A DNA stretch of 64,000 nucleotides from Alphaproteobacteria bacterium (GCA_017307275.1 JAFKFK010000032.1:1-64000); one strand, 5' to 3'; positions 33,451 through 45,283 are shown, numbered from the stretch's first letter. The notes: generated by a model from the letters alone, not told the origin. A program made the numbers and translations.

Positions 33451-34049
33451 TTGCGGTGATGCTTCCAGCTCCAGCCACGCGTCACCGAACCACGCGTCAT
33501 GGCGCGCAGGGTACCCTTTACCCAGATCGCCGCATAGACATGAACGATCCAGATCAGGATGGCACCAATGGCGCAGAGCGCATGGACGACCGCCGACAGC
33601 CTCTTCTGATCAATCGTCGTGTAGTCCTCGAAATAGACGTCCCACAGGACGATGCCGCTGCAGAACAGCAGAAGGATCAGGATGCTTTGCCCCCAGAATA
33701 CGAGCTTCTGGCCGGCATTGTACTTCCCGAGTTCGGGGAGCCCCTCTTCCTCGTTGTTGATCACCTTGCCGAGGTTCTTCATCCATACGGTGTCTTCACG
33801 CCTCCAGAAGTTGAGCGTGAAGAACCGCAGGAACAACCCCAGGAAGCTGATCGCCAGCACGACGCCGATCCACGGATGAATGGCACGTGTCGCCTGACCA
33901 CCGCCGAACAGGTTGGTCAGGAAGAACAGCGACGGATGGAACAGCGCCATGCCGCTCAACGCCAGGAGGATCAGGGAGACTGCGGTGATCCAGTGGTTGA
34001 TGCGGGCGGCTGTTGTGTAACGGGCGACAACGTTTTTGTCCTCGCTCAT
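33420..34049 (-). CDS. fdoI: Formate dehydrogenase gamma subunit, cytochrome b556
   Basis: 209 residues from ATG 34049, overlapping the beta-subunit gene by 4 bp. Four membrane helices with the haem-ligand histidines of the FdnI/FdoI family: ARINHWITAVSLILLALSGMAL, AIHPWIGVVLAISFLGLFLRF, LILLLFCSGIVLW and AVVHALCAIGAILIWIVHVYAAIWVKG. It anchors the complex, holds two b haems and passes electrons to quinone. Confidence 0.95.
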   Translation of the reverse strand: MSEDKNVVARYTTAARINHWITAVSLILLALSGMALFHPSLFFLTNLFGGGQATRAIHPWIGVVLAISFLGLFLRFFTLNFWRREDTVWMKNLGKVINNEEEGLPELGKYNAGQKLVFWGQSILILLLFCSGIVLWDVYFEDYTTIDQKRLSAVVHALCAIGAILIWIVHVYAAIWVKGTLRAMTRGSVTRGWSWKHHRKWFRQEVKKS

Positions 34050-34948
34050 GCACCCTTACCCTTGGCCAAATCGTCGGCCTTGCGTTCGTCGGTGTCGGAG
34101 ACCTCGTTGGGTCCCTTGGTGATATAGTGCAGGAAGCCAAAGACTCCGGCGAAGGCGATCGCCGCGAGCGATATCGGTTTCATGACACCCTTCCACAGCC
34201 CGACCATGGGGCTGATCCGGGGATCGTCCGGCAGGCCGGAGTAGAGCGACGGCTTGTCGGCATGGTTCAACACGTACATGACGTGCGTGCCGCCAACACC
34301 CGGCGGGTTGTAGAGCCCGGCTTTCTCGAAGCCGCGCGACTTCAGGTCGGCGATACGATGCTCGGCATGGACGATCATGTCCTCCTTCGAGCCGAAGTAG
34401 ATTGCCTGGGTCGGGCACGCCTTGGCGCAGGCCGGGGCCTGGCCGACCGAGACGCGATCGACGCAAAGCGTGCACTTGTAGGCCTTGCGGTCGACTTTTG
34501 AGATGCGCGGTACATTGAAGGGACAGCCCTTCACGCAATAGCCGCAGCCGATGCAGTTCTCCGACACGAAGTCGACGATGCCGTTGGTGTACTGAACGAT
34601 CGCGCCCGGCGCCGGGCAGGCCTTGAGGCAGCCCGGGTCGTCGCAGTGCATGCAGCCGTCCTTGCGGATCAGCCACTCGAGATCGTCGCCTTTCTCGTAT
34701 TCCGTGAAGCGCATCACGGTCCACGAGGTCGGCGTCAGATCGGTCGGGTTGTTGTAGGTGCCGTCGGTATAGCCGATAGGCGCCTTGAGGTCGTTCCACT
34801 CCAGGCAGGCAGCCTGGCACGCCTTACAGCCGATGCACTTGCTGACATCGATCAACTTGGCGACCTGAATCGCCGACTGGCGAACCTGTGGCGGCACCTC
34901 GGTCGATGCGGAGCGGCGGCGGATGTCGAGGGATTGCATGGTAGCCAT
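34046..34948 (-). CDS. fdoH: Formate dehydrogenase beta subunit, four [4Fe-4S] ferredoxin-like
   Basis: 300 residues from ATG 34948, with AGGAGG upstream (ATG 34939 is an alternative). Four cluster motifs: SKCIGCKACQAAC (Cys38, 41, 44, 48), GCMHCDDPGCLKAC, NCIGCGYCVKGCP and KCTLCVDR...CAKACP. A C-terminal membrane helix (KPISLAAIAFAGVFGFLHYI) anchors it on the periplasmic side next to the gamma subunit. It carries electrons from FdoG to FdoI. It follows fdoG by 17 bp. Confidence 0.96.
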   Translation of the reverse strand: MATMQSLDIRRRSASTEVPPQVRQSAIQVAKLIDVSKCIGCKACQAACLEWNDLKAPIGYTDGTYNNPTDLTPTSWTVMRFTEYEKGDDLEWLIRKDGCMHCDDPGCLKACPAPGAIVQYTNGIVDFVSENCIGCGYCVKGCPFNVPRISKVDRKAYKCTLCVDRVSVGQAPACAKACPTQAIYFGSKEDMIVHAEHRIADLKSRGFEKAGLYNPPGVGGTHVMYVLNHADKPSLYSGLPDDPRISPMVGLWKGVMKPISLAAIAFAGVFGFLHYITKGPNEVSDTDERKADDLAKGKGA

Positions 34949-34965
34949 TTTCTGCCCTCCTCCGC

Positions 34966-37900
34966 CTAGGCAACCGCCGGCGACTGCGCCGGTGGCGTGG
35001 TTTTCTTCACGTCGACCAGGAACGCCTTGTATTCCGGCGTCTGGACGCTGGCGTCACCGACCGGCGGCGTCAGCACGTTCATCGGGTGGGCCTTGCGGGT
35101 GAGGCCGATGAATCCGTAGTGGATCGGTACGCCGAGGACATCGCAGGGCTTGCCGTCGACCATGATCGGCCGCAGCCGCTTGGTGACGCAGGCCTTGGCC
35201 TTGATCGAGCCGCGCTGGCTCGTGACCTCGACCCAGTCGCCGTCCTTGACGCCCTTTGCTGCGGCCAACCGCTCGCCCATCTCGACGAACAGTTCCGGCT
35301 GCAGGACCGCGTTGGCGTGTGCGTTCTTGGTCCAGTAGTGGAAGTGCTCGGTGAGGCGGTAGCTGGTCGCCACGATCGGGAACTTGTCGGGCTTGCCGAA
35401 CGCGTTCGCATCGGCCGCGAACACCCGAACGACCGGATTGGTCGTCACTTTGGGATGCAGCGGATTGGCGATGTAGGCGTCCATCGGCTCGTAGTGTTCG
35501 GGGAACGGGCCATCCGGCATGGCCGCGCGCGCAAACAGGCGTGCCGTGCCTTCGGGGTTCATGATGAACGGGCCCACCGCCTTGTCCGGCGCCACGGTGG
35601 GCGCGTAGTCGGGCACGTCGGGTCCCGTCCAGCGCGAACCGTTCCACCAGACGTACTTCTTGCGCTCGCTCCACGGCTTGCCGTTGGGATCGGCCGAAGC
35701 GCGATTGTAGAGAACACGCCGATTGGCCGGCCAGGCGAAGCCCCAGTTGGGGAACACGCCTTTGCCGGTCGGATCGCTCGCGTCGCGGCGCATCGACATG
35801 TTGCCGGCCTCGGTATAGACGCCGGTGTAAATCCAGCAGCCACCAGAGGTCTTGCCGTCGTCGCGCATGACGCCGAAGTTCGGCAGAAGCTGACCGGCGC
35901 GCAGCAGGAGCTTCGAGGGATCGGCCGGGTCGGGCACGTCCTCGACGGCGTAGCCGTTGATCTCCTTCAGCACCTCGGCCGCATCCGGATTGTGCGGGTT
36001 GGAGTAGTTCCAGGTAAGGTTCAGGATCGGATCGGGGAAAGCCCCGCCATCCTTGGCATAGGCCGTCTTCAGGCGGCTGAAGAGGTCGGACATGATCTCC
36101 ATGTCGCTGCGCACTTCGCCCGGACCTTCCGCCGCTTTCCAGTGCCACATGATCACGCGGCTGGAATTGGTCGCGCTGCCCTCGTCCTCAGCGAAGGTCG
36201 TCGTCGGCAGTACGATGACTTCAGTCTGAATCGCCTTGGGATCGACGTTGTTGAACTCGCCGTGGTTCTCCCAGAAGCGCGCGGTCTCCGTCTCGAGCGG
36301 ATCGATGACGACCAGCCATTTGAGCTTTGAGAGGCCCGCCTGCACCTTGGTCTTGTTCGGTGCAGCCATCATCAAGTTCAGGCCCTGGCAGAACAGACCG
36401 TTCATCTGGCCCGCCGCCATCATGTCGACGATCTTCAACGTATCGTACCCGACGTCGAACTTGGGCAGATAGTCATAGGCCCAGTCGTTGTCCTTCGTGG
36501 CGGCCGCGCCGAAGAAGCTCTTCTGCTGGCTGACGAAGAACTTCCCGTAGTTCTGCCAGAAGCTCGTCTGCCCCGGCCGGATCGGCTTGAAGGCACGCGA
36601 CTTCATGTAGTCGGCGTAGGTCGTCTCCTTCTCGGTCGGCAGGACGAGATAGCCCGGCGTAGACGTCGACAGTAGGGCCAAGTCAGTGATGCCCTGCACG
36701 TTGGAGTGCCCGCGCAGTGCGTTCACGCCGCCGCCCGGCATGCCCATGTTGCCCAGCAGGAGCTGGATCATGGCCATCGACCGGATGTTCTGCGCGCCGG
36801 TCGTGTGCTGCGTCCAGCCCAGCGCATACATCGACGTCATCGTGCGATCGGACGTCGAGGTTGTGCCGATCATCTCGCAGATCTTCAGGAACTTGTCCTT
36901 CGGCGTACCGCAGATCCGCTCGACCATCTCGGGCGTGTAGCGCTCGACATGGGCCTTCAGCAGGTTGATGACGCAACGCGGGTCCTGCAGGGTCTCGTCG
37001 ACCTTGGCCATGCCCTGCTCGTCGAACTCGTAATCCCAGCCGGAACGATCGACATAGGCCTTGCGCCCTTCGTCGAAGCCCGAGAACAGCCCGTCCTCGA
37101 ACTTAAAGCCCGGCTTCACCAGATACGAGGCGTTGGTATAGGCCTTCGTGTACTCCTGATGGATCTTGTTGTTGCCCAGCAAGTAACGCATCACGCCGGA
37201 AAGGAACGCGATGTCGGTACCTGGCCGGATCGGTGCATAGACATCGGCCACCGCCGCCGTGCGCGTGAAACGTGGATCGACCACGATCAGCTTGGCACCG
37301 TTATTGGCCTTGGCTTCGACCACCCACTTGAAGCCGCAGGGATGGGCTTCGGCGGCATTGCCGCCCATGACCAGAACGAGATCAGTGTTCTTGATATCGT
37401 TCCAGGAGTTCGTCATCGCGCCACGTCCGAATGTGGGGCCAAGACTGGCCACCGTCGGTCCGTGTCATATTCGGGCTTGGTCTTCTAACCCCAGTATCCC
37501 CGTCGCACGCACGAGCTTGTAGGTGAGGTAGCCCGCCTCGTTGCTTTGCGATGAGGTGCCGAAGAAGCCGGTCGTCAGCCAGCGGTTGACCGTGACGCCG
37601 TCGCGGTTCTTGGCGACGAAATTCTTGTCACGATCCTCCTTCATCAGCTTGGCGATGCGATCCATCGCGGCATCCCAGGAGATGCGCTCGAACTTGTCGG
37701 AGCCCGGCTTGCGCACCATCGGATACTTGAGGCGGTTGGGGCTGCGCACGAAATCGAGTGCCGCTGCACCGCGCGGACAGAGCGTGCCGCGATTCACCGG
37801 ATGATCCGGATCCCCTTCGATATGGATGATCTCGGAGCGCGCGTTCTTCGAGCGATCGCCCATCGTGTAGATGAGGACACCGCAGGCCACAGCGCAGTAA

Positions 37901-38058
37901 GGGCAGGCGTTGCGGGTCTCGGTTGCCCGCTCCAGCTTGAAGGGCCGGACGCCGGCAGCCAATGCCTCGCCTGCTCCTGTGAAACCAAGTGCCCCAACCG
38001 AAGAGGCGGCGAGGCCGGCGGCGCTCACCTTCATGAATTGCCGACGTGTGACGGCCAT
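34966..38058 (-). CDS. fdoG: Formate dehydrogenase alpha subunit, selenocysteine-containing (TGA read as Sec at 37465-37467)
   Basis: 1030 residues including Sec198, from ATG 38058 (GGAG 6 nt upstream). The N-terminus AVTRRQFMKVSAAGLAAS is a twin-arginine signal. A [4Fe-4S] cluster is held by Cys52, 55, 59 and 94 (CPYCAVAC...LCPRG). The frame meets TGA after EDQARI and continues HGPTVASLGPTFGRGAMTN, exactly the context of Sec in E. coli FdnG/FdoG. The rest is a molybdopterin bis-MGD oxidoreductase (GNAAEAHP, VDPRFTRTAAVADVYAP, GWTQHTTGAQNIR). It oxidises formate to CO2 in the periplasm. Standard gene callers would split it into 37465-38058 and 34966-37452. Confidence 0.96.
37427..37458 (-). 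promoter_or_regulatory. SECIS-like hairpin directing Sec insertion in fdoG
   Basis: On the mRNA, 6 nt after the TGA begins CCGA (37458-37455), an internal CG/AT mismatch, GTGG-CCA, the apical loop GTCT, then TGG-CC-CCAC and TCGG (37430-37427). Outer stem 4 bp, inner stem 7 bp with two bulged C. Position and a G-U-containing apical loop agree with bacterial SECIS elements bound by the SelB C-terminus. The fold was drawn by eye. Confidence 0.7.
37465..37467 (-). other. Selenocysteine codon (in-frame TGA) of fdoG
   Basis: TGA on the minus strand at codon 198 of fdoG. The residues on both sides (QARI before, HGPTVASL after) are conserved around the active-site selenocysteine of formate dehydrogenases N and O. 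A Sec tRNA, SelA and SelB are encoded within 10 kb. Confidence 0.95.
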
Positions 38059-38221
38059 GAGCAGCTCCATCCCTAATCGACGCTTCTTCGGCACTGAAGT
38101 GCCTCTTTTTTATGCGTCGTATCGGACAGTGAAACGCTGCAGCACTAGGGAATCAACTAAAATACTTCCACAAATGTCAAAATTCGGAGAGCTGTCGGCC
38201 TCTTCGCATCTGCAACAACGC

Positions 38222-39466
38222 CTAGGGCTTTTTCTGCAGCCCCCAGGTCTCTCCGAGCAACCCAGCTATCCGGGCGGCCAGCAGCCGGTTGCCGAGGCTC
38301 TCGTTCCTGACATCGTCGCGGACAACATGAATATCGTCGGCGTAGATCGTGCCCTTCTGGTCCGCGAACACGTCGGCCAGGTTAAAGACAGGCAGACCGC
38401 GCTCGCGGAGCGTCATCATACCGGCCGTGAGACGTTTGTAGAGATCGCGATAGGCCATCTGGCCGACCACGCGCTTCTCCTCTTCCGTCAGTTCCTTGTC
38501 GATGGCCGGCACCGGCTGGAGGAAGAAAGCAGCCTTCACGCCGTTGTCCCTGGCGACGGCATAGGTCGCCCGCCAGTACTTCTGGAACAGCTCAAGCTGA
38601 ACGTTGAATGCCCGTTCGGGGTTCGTCCGGATGTCGTCGGGCATGTGGAAGATGCTGTTCAGCGTCGTCTTCTTGCTCGACTTGAAAATGTCCTTGCCCT
38701 TGGCGACCTGCTCGATGCCGCGAATGATCAGGTAGGCGGCGTGGGAGCGGCCGAGCAACGGGTTGAGCGCCAGCGAGCCGGCAATGCGGCCCATCACCCA
38801 GCCGACCGCGGCATCGCCGAAATTCTCGTCGGCGACGAACGGATTGACGTCGAGGAAGTTGCTGAGCGGCCGCTCGAGGCGTTCCTCCATCCCCGGGAAG
38901 AAGAAATAGTGCTCGTTGTACCCGCTCAACACCGCGAGGGCGTCGACCGACGAGGCATAGAGCGAGAACAGGATGAAGGGCTGCGGCTCCTTCCAGGCGC
39001 CGTCGCCACCATTCAACACCAGGAACGGCTTGCCGTTGGGGCTGACAAACCTCTTGTTCAGCTCCTCCTCGAGATAGCGAGGCGCCGGCGGCCGGTTGTT
39101 CTGACCGAGTTGGGAGGCCACGGAACCGCCGGTCAGTAGCACCACGTAGTAGTCGTCGCGTTTGACCGTGGGATAGTCGGGGCCATAGAGGCCGACATTG
39201 TTGACCCAGGGCTGGCCACACGGCGGGTTGGCGTGATGAACGAACCCGACATAGGGATGGGGAAACAGCGTATCGACGTAGCGGCAGGACGTGCCCTTGG
39301 TGGCATCGCGCACGTAGGTATTCTGCGTACGCTGAAAGAGTTCCTGCGCCGGCGTGTAGCGACCGTCCTCGATATAGAGCCAGGCCATCGCCGCGACCTC
39401 GAGCACGGCAAGCGCGAAGACGATGCCGATGAGGGTCGATATCCAGCCGAAGATACGCTGCTTCAT
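38222..39466 (-). CDS. Membrane-anchored SGNH-hydrolase-like protein
   Basis: 414 residues from ATG 39466. One N-terminal membrane helix (FGWISTLIGIVFALAVLEVAAMAWLY), then an extracytoplasmic domain. LLTGGSVASQLG resembles the GDS block with the nucleophile Ser, and YADDIHVVRD near the end resembles the Asp-x-x-His block, as in SGNH esterases or O-acetylation enzymes. The match is moderate and substrate unknown. The 163 bp between it and fdoG hold the likely formate dehydrogenase promoter; a TTGACA is visible at 38180-38175 without a good -10. Confidence 0.65.
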   Translation of the reverse strand: MKQRIFGWISTLIGIVFALAVLEVAAMAWLYIEDGRYTPAQELFQRTQNTYVRDATKGTSCRYVDTLFPHPYVGFVHHANPPCGQPWVNNVGLYGPDYPTVKRDDYYVVLLTGGSVASQLGQNNRPPAPRYLEEELNKRFVSPNGKPFLVLNGGDGAWKEPQPFILFSLYASSVDALAVLSGYNEHYFFFPGMEERLERPLSNFLDVNPFVADENFGDAAVGWVMGRIAGSLALNPLLGRSHAAYLIIRGIEQVAKGKDIFKSSKKTTLNSIFHMPDDIRTNPERAFNVQLELFQKYWRATYAVARDNGVKAAFFLQPVPAIDKELTEEEKRVVGQMAYRDLYKRLTAGMMTLRERGLPVFNLADVFADQKGTIYADDIHVVRDDVRNESLGNRLLAARIAGLLGETWGLQKKP

Positions 39467-39476
39467 CCCGGGATCG

Positions 39477-41774
<2,298 letters not shown>

Positions 41775-41849
41775 ACGCCGCTCCTGTCGCTCTCCGCCCC
41801 TGGGTCGGGGCGGACTATAGCGGCGAGCCAGCGGCCGACAAGCGCGGTA

Positions 41850-42644
41850 TCAATGCCGCAGGCTGGGCATTTCCGGCAGCGGAACAATACGGATACCGGC
41901 GGCCTCCAGGCCCTCGCGGACGGCCTTCGAGACCATTACGGCGGTCGGGCCGTCGCCATGGACGCAGATCGAATCGACCTGACAGGGGATGCGCTTACCC
42001 GAGGTCGAGTAGATCGCCTGCTCGTCGACCATGCGGCGGACATGGGCCACTGCCTGGGCAGGGTCCTTGATCATGGCGTTGGCTTCCTTGCGCGGCGTCA
42101 GGAAGCCGGCATCCGTGTAGGTGCGGTCGGCGAAGACCTCTTCAGCGACCCTGAGCCCAAGCTTGTGAGCGGCCTTGCCCTGCTCGGTATTGGCCTGGGC
42201 GAGGAAAATCAGGTCACGGTCGACCGCCTTGGTGGCGCGGGCGATGGCTTCCGACATTTCGGCACTCTCCGCCGACATGTTTCCCATCATACCGTGCGGT
42301 TTGATGTGCGTGACCTTCATGCCATGCAGCGCCGAGATCGCCTGCAAGGCACCAAGCTGGTAGGCGATGTTGGCCTCCAGCTCCTTGACCGTGAGATTGA
42401 TCACACGCCGGCCGAAACCCTGCAGGTCGGCGAAGCCGGGGTGGGCGCCGATCGAGACCCCATTGGCGGCACAGAGCTTCACGGTATCCATCATCACCGT
42501 CGGGTCGCTGGCATGAAAGCCGCAGGCGACGTTGGCCGACTTCACGATCTTCAGGACCTCGACGTCGTTGCCCATCACCCAGGGACCAAAGCTCTCGCCG
42601 AGGTCGGAGTTGATGTTGACGTGTCCGGCGTTTGTGGCGGCCAT
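41850..42644 (-). CDS. pxpA: 5-oxoprolinase subunit A (LamB/YcsF family)
   Basis: 264 residues from ATG 42644, GAGGAG 6 nt upstream. The family start GHVNINSDLGESFGPWVMGND and NVACGFHASDPTVM, GVSIGAHPGFADLQGFGRR, HIKPHGMMGNMSAES and CVHGDG are all present. With PxpB and PxpC it forms the bacterial ATP-dependent 5-oxoprolinase that opens pyroglutamate to glutamate. It is divergent from pxpBC across only about 38 bp. Confidence 0.93.
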   Translation of the reverse strand: MAATNAGHVNINSDLGESFGPWVMGNDVEVLKIVKSANVACGFHASDPTVMMDTVKLCAANGVSIGAHPGFADLQGFGRRVINLTVKELEANIAYQLGALQAISALHGMKVTHIKPHGMMGNMSAESAEMSEAIARATKAVDRDLIFLAQANTEQGKAAHKLGLRVAEEVFADRTYTDAGFLTPRKEANAMIKDPAQAVAHVRRMVDEQAIYSTSGKRIPCQVDSICVHGDGPTAVMVSKAVREGLEAAGIRIVPLPEMPSLRH

Positions 42645-42682
42645 GCGAGACTCCTCAAATCGAAGCCGTTATCCTAGCAGAT

Positions 42683-43420
42683 GTGAGCGTACGGTACCTA
42701 TCCTGCGGTGACACCGCCTTCACGGTCGAATTCGGCAACGAGATCTCTCCGGAGATCAATGGACGCGTGATGGCGCTGCATACCGCCATCGCCCAGGCGC
42801 GCGATGCCGGCGACATCCCCGGCATCGTCGAGACTGTGCCCACTATGCGTGCCCTCATGGTGACTTACGATCCGTTGGCAACGTCGCGGGCCGAACTGCA
42901 GCCGCAGGTCGACGCGCTGGTCGCCCGCGGTCTGGCCACCGGCATGAAAAGCCGCCAAGTCACCATCCCCTGCTGCTACGACGACCGCGAGTTCGCGCCC
43001 GACCTCGAAGAGGTGGCGGAACGCACCAAGAAGAAACCTGACCAGGTGATCGCCGATCACATCGCCTCTCCCTTCAAAGTCTATGTGCTGGGCTTCATGC
43101 CGGGCCTCGCCTATGTCGCGGGCCTCGAGCCCTCCCTCTTTCTGCCGCGCCGGTCGCAGCCGCGCGTGCGCGTACCGCGTTCTTCGGTGGCCATTGCCAT
43201 GGACATGACCACGATCTACCCCTTCGAAAGTCCGGGCGGCTGGCATCTGATCGGCCGTACGCCGCTCTGGATGTTCGACCAGCGGCGCGAACAGCCGGTC
43301 CTCCTCGCGCCGGGTGATTCCCTCTCTTTCCAGCGTATCGACCGAAAGACCTACGATCGCATCGCCCGAGAGGTCGAGGCCGGGTCCTTCGACTGGTCGA
43401 CCTTGGTGAAGAGCAAATGA
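42683..43420 (+). CDS. pxpB: 5-oxoprolinase subunit B (KipI-like)
   Basis: About 245 residues from GTG 42683; the frame is open upstream but those residues overlap the pxpA start. SVRYLSCGDTAFTVEFGNEISPEINGRVM is the KipI/PxpB start, and VYVLGFMPGLAYVAGLEPSLFLPRRSQPRVRVPRSSVAIA and PGGWHLIGRTPLWMFD are family signatures. Coupled to pxpC by a 4-bp ATGA overlap. Confidence 0.92.
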   Translation: MSVRYLSCGDTAFTVEFGNEISPEINGRVMALHTAIAQARDAGDIPGIVETVPTMRALMVTYDPLATSRAELQPQVDALVARGLATGMKSRQVTIPCCYDDREFAPDLEEVAERTKKKPDQVIADHIASPFKVYVLGFMPGLAYVAGLEPSLFLPRRSQPRVRVPRSSVAIAMDMTTIYPFESPGGWHLIGRTPLWMFDQRREQPVLLAPGDSLSFQRIDRKTYDRIAREVEAGSFDWSTLVKSK

Positions 43421-44475
43421 CCGCCGCACTGAAGGTGGTGCGTGCGGGCCTGTTCGACACGCTGCAGGACCAGGGGCGCACAGGCTTCATGGCGCTGGGC
43501 ATGCCGACGGCCGGCGCGATGGACCGCATTGGGCTTACGCTTGCCAACGCACTCGCCGGCAACCCCGCCTCTGCCGCAGGGCTGGAGATCGGCGTCATGG
43601 GGCCTGACCTGCTGGTGGAAGCCGATAGCGTACGCGTGGCGCTCGTCGGCCCCTTGTCGCCCTCGCTGATAGAAGGCCCCGACGCGCCGCCCAAGCCGTT
43701 GGAAAGCGACCGCAGCCACCTCCTGAAGCGCGGCCAGATCCTGCGGGTCGGCATGATCGAGGGGTCGAGCACGGCCTATCTCACGGTGGCCGGAGGCTTC
43801 GCCCTGCCCGCTTTCATGGGCAGCCTCTCGACCTATTCGCGCGCCGGCATCGGTGGCTTCGAGGGCCGCAAGCTCGCGACTGGCGATGTCTTACCGCTCG
43901 CACGCGAAACCGCACCGGGCGGTGACGAGCGCAAGCTCGGACAGGCATTCGACTACGGCAGCGGCCCGATCCGTGTCGTATGGGGGCCGCAGGAGGATTA
44001 TTTCTCCGAGGCCGGACGGCGGACGTTCGTCGACGCCGAATATCGCGTCTCCAAGGAAGCGGACCGCATGGGCATCCGCTTCGAAGGTCCGGTGATCGAG
44101 CACGCCGTTGCCGTCGACAAGGGCGGCGCCGACATCATCTCCGACGGCATCGGTCCCGGGGCGATCCAGGTGCCGGGCGCCGGCCTGCCGATCGTGCTGC
44201 TGGCCGACCGCCAGACCGTCGGCGGCTACCCGAAGATCGCCACCGTGGCCTCGGTCGACCTGCCGCGGCTCGGCCGTCTGCTGCCAGGACAGGCCGTCCA
44301 TTTCGCCGCCGTTACCGTCGAGGAAGCCGAGAAGCTGCGGCGCGACCAGGAAGTCCGCCTGCAGCGCGCCATCGCAGGCTTTGTCGTCGCCCGGCCGGCC
44401 GGCGGCATCGACCTCGTGAAGCTCTATGAAGAGAACCTGATCGGCGGCGTGGTCTACGACCGGCTGTCGGACTGA
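43417..44475 (+). CDS. pxpC: 5-oxoprolinase subunit C (KipA, biotin-dependent carboxyltransferase-like)
   Basis: 352 residues from ATG 43417. LKVVRAGLFDTLQDQGRTGFMALGMPTAGAMDRIGLTLAN is the PxpC start, with YLTVAGGFALPAFMGSLSTYSRAGIGGFEGR and GGYPKIATVASVDLPRLGRL further on. The last 22 bp overlap the convergent HxlR regulator gene. Completes the 5-oxoprolinase set with pxpA and pxpB. Confidence 0.93.
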   Translation: MTAALKVVRAGLFDTLQDQGRTGFMALGMPTAGAMDRIGLTLANALAGNPASAAGLEIGVMGPDLLVEADSVRVALVGPLSPSLIEGPDAPPKPLESDRSHLLKRGQILRVGMIEGSSTAYLTVAGGFALPAFMGSLSTYSRAGIGGFEGRKLATGDVLPLARETAPGGDERKLGQAFDYGSGPIRVVWGPQEDYFSEAGRRTFVDAEYRVSKEADRMGIRFEGPVIEHAVAVDKGGADIISDGIGPGAIQVPGAGLPIVLLADRQTVGGYPKIATVASVDLPRLGRLLPGQAVHFAAVTVEEAEKLRRDQEVRLQRAIAGFVVARPAGGIDLVKLYEENLIGGVVYDRLSD

Positions 44476-44825
44476 CCGTTCCGGCGCGACCAAACTTCGA
44501 GCTGGTCGAGAATGCGGACCAGCTCCTGGCCGGTGGGCGACAAGGCATAGGTCACGCCGCGCGGGAAAGTGGCGAGCGGCGAGCGCGAAATCAGGCCGCG
44601 CTCCTCCAGGCCCTCCAGACGCTCCGACAGCACCTTTGGTGCGATGCCGGGCAGGAGCGCTGCCAGTTCGCTATGTCGCTTGGCGCCGCCCTGCAAATGC
44701 CAGAGGACGAGCGCGTTCCATCGGTGGCCGAGAAAGGCGAGCCACGCCTCCACCGGACACTCGGAAGGTCGACGGCGTGCGGGCTGATCGAGAGGTACCC
44801 TCCTTACCGCTGCACCGGCTGCCAT
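44454..44825 (-). CDS. HxlR family transcriptional regulator
   Basis: About 123 residues from ATG 44825 with GAAGGA upstream (an ATG also at 44843). A MarR-like winged helix in the HxlR form: CPVEAWLAFLGHRWNALVLWHLQGG with the redox-type Cys, HSELAALLPGIAPKVLSERLEGLEERGLI recognition helix, and the wing VTYALSPTGQEL. Divergent from the NTF2-like gene at 44900, which it may control. Confidence 0.9.
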   Translation of the reverse strand: MAAGAAVRRVPLDQPARRRPSECPVEAWLAFLGHRWNALVLWHLQGGAKRHSELAALLPGIAPKVLSERLEGLEERGLISRSPLATFPRGVTYALSPTGQELVRILDQLEVWSRRNGQSDSRS

Positions 44826-44899
44826 GCTTGCAGTCCTTCCCATTTGGTTAGCTTCGACCGGACGTGGTTACTCACGGTTCGACTCGAAAGGAGACTATG

Positions 44900-45280
44900 A
44901 TGACCGTCACCGACCCGCGCCAGATGAACGAAGCCTTCGCCCAAGCCTTCAACAGCCGCAACATAGGCAGGCTGCTCGCCTTCTACGAGCCCACTGCCGT
45001 GCTCCGCGCAGACGGAAGCGAGAGAAATCTGACCGGTATCGACGCGATTGCTGGCGAGTTTCGGCAACTCCTGCAAGTCCCCGGCACCATGACATCAAAG
45101 AACAACTTCTGTGTAGAGCAGGGCGATCTTGCCTTGCTGCGTGCCGATTGGGAGGTTGTCGACGACGGCGCAATCGTCGTCTCCGGTAGCTCCGCCGAAC
45201 TCGCGCGCCGACAGTCGGATGGCCGCTGGCTTTACGTCATCGACCATACAGTAGGTGCTGGACTGCCCCGCGTTCGCTGA
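44900..45280 (+). CDS. SnoaL/NTF2-like domain protein
   Basis: 126 residues from ATG 44900, chosen because AAAGGAG lies 6 nt upstream (an ATG at 44897 is too close). A cone-shaped alpha+beta NTF2-like fold is suggested by MNEAFAQAFNSRNIGRLLAFYEPTAVLRADG, GIDAIAGEFRQLL, and WLYVIDHTVG. Members bind small hydrophobic ligands or act as isomerases or dehydratases. Likely the target of the divergent HxlR regulator. Substrate unknown. Confidence 0.8.
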   Translation: MTVTDPRQMNEAFAQAFNSRNIGRLLAFYEPTAVLRADGSERNLTGIDAIAGEFRQLLQVPGTMTSKNNFCVEQGDLALLRADWEVVDDGAIVVSGSSAELARRQSDGRWLYVIDHTVGAGLPRVR

Positions 45281-45283
45281 TGT

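Noticed and set aside
34966..37452. A separate formate dehydrogenase gene starting at GTG 37452
   Set aside because: It lacks the Tat signal and the iron-sulfur cysteines, has no ribosome site, and is in frame with the upstream part across the TGA.
38091..38108. GGCACTGAAGTGCC plus TCTTTTTT as a plus-strand terminator upstream of fdoG
   Set aside because: The stem is short and no plus-strand gene precedes it; the T-run may simply be part of the AT-rich fdo leader.
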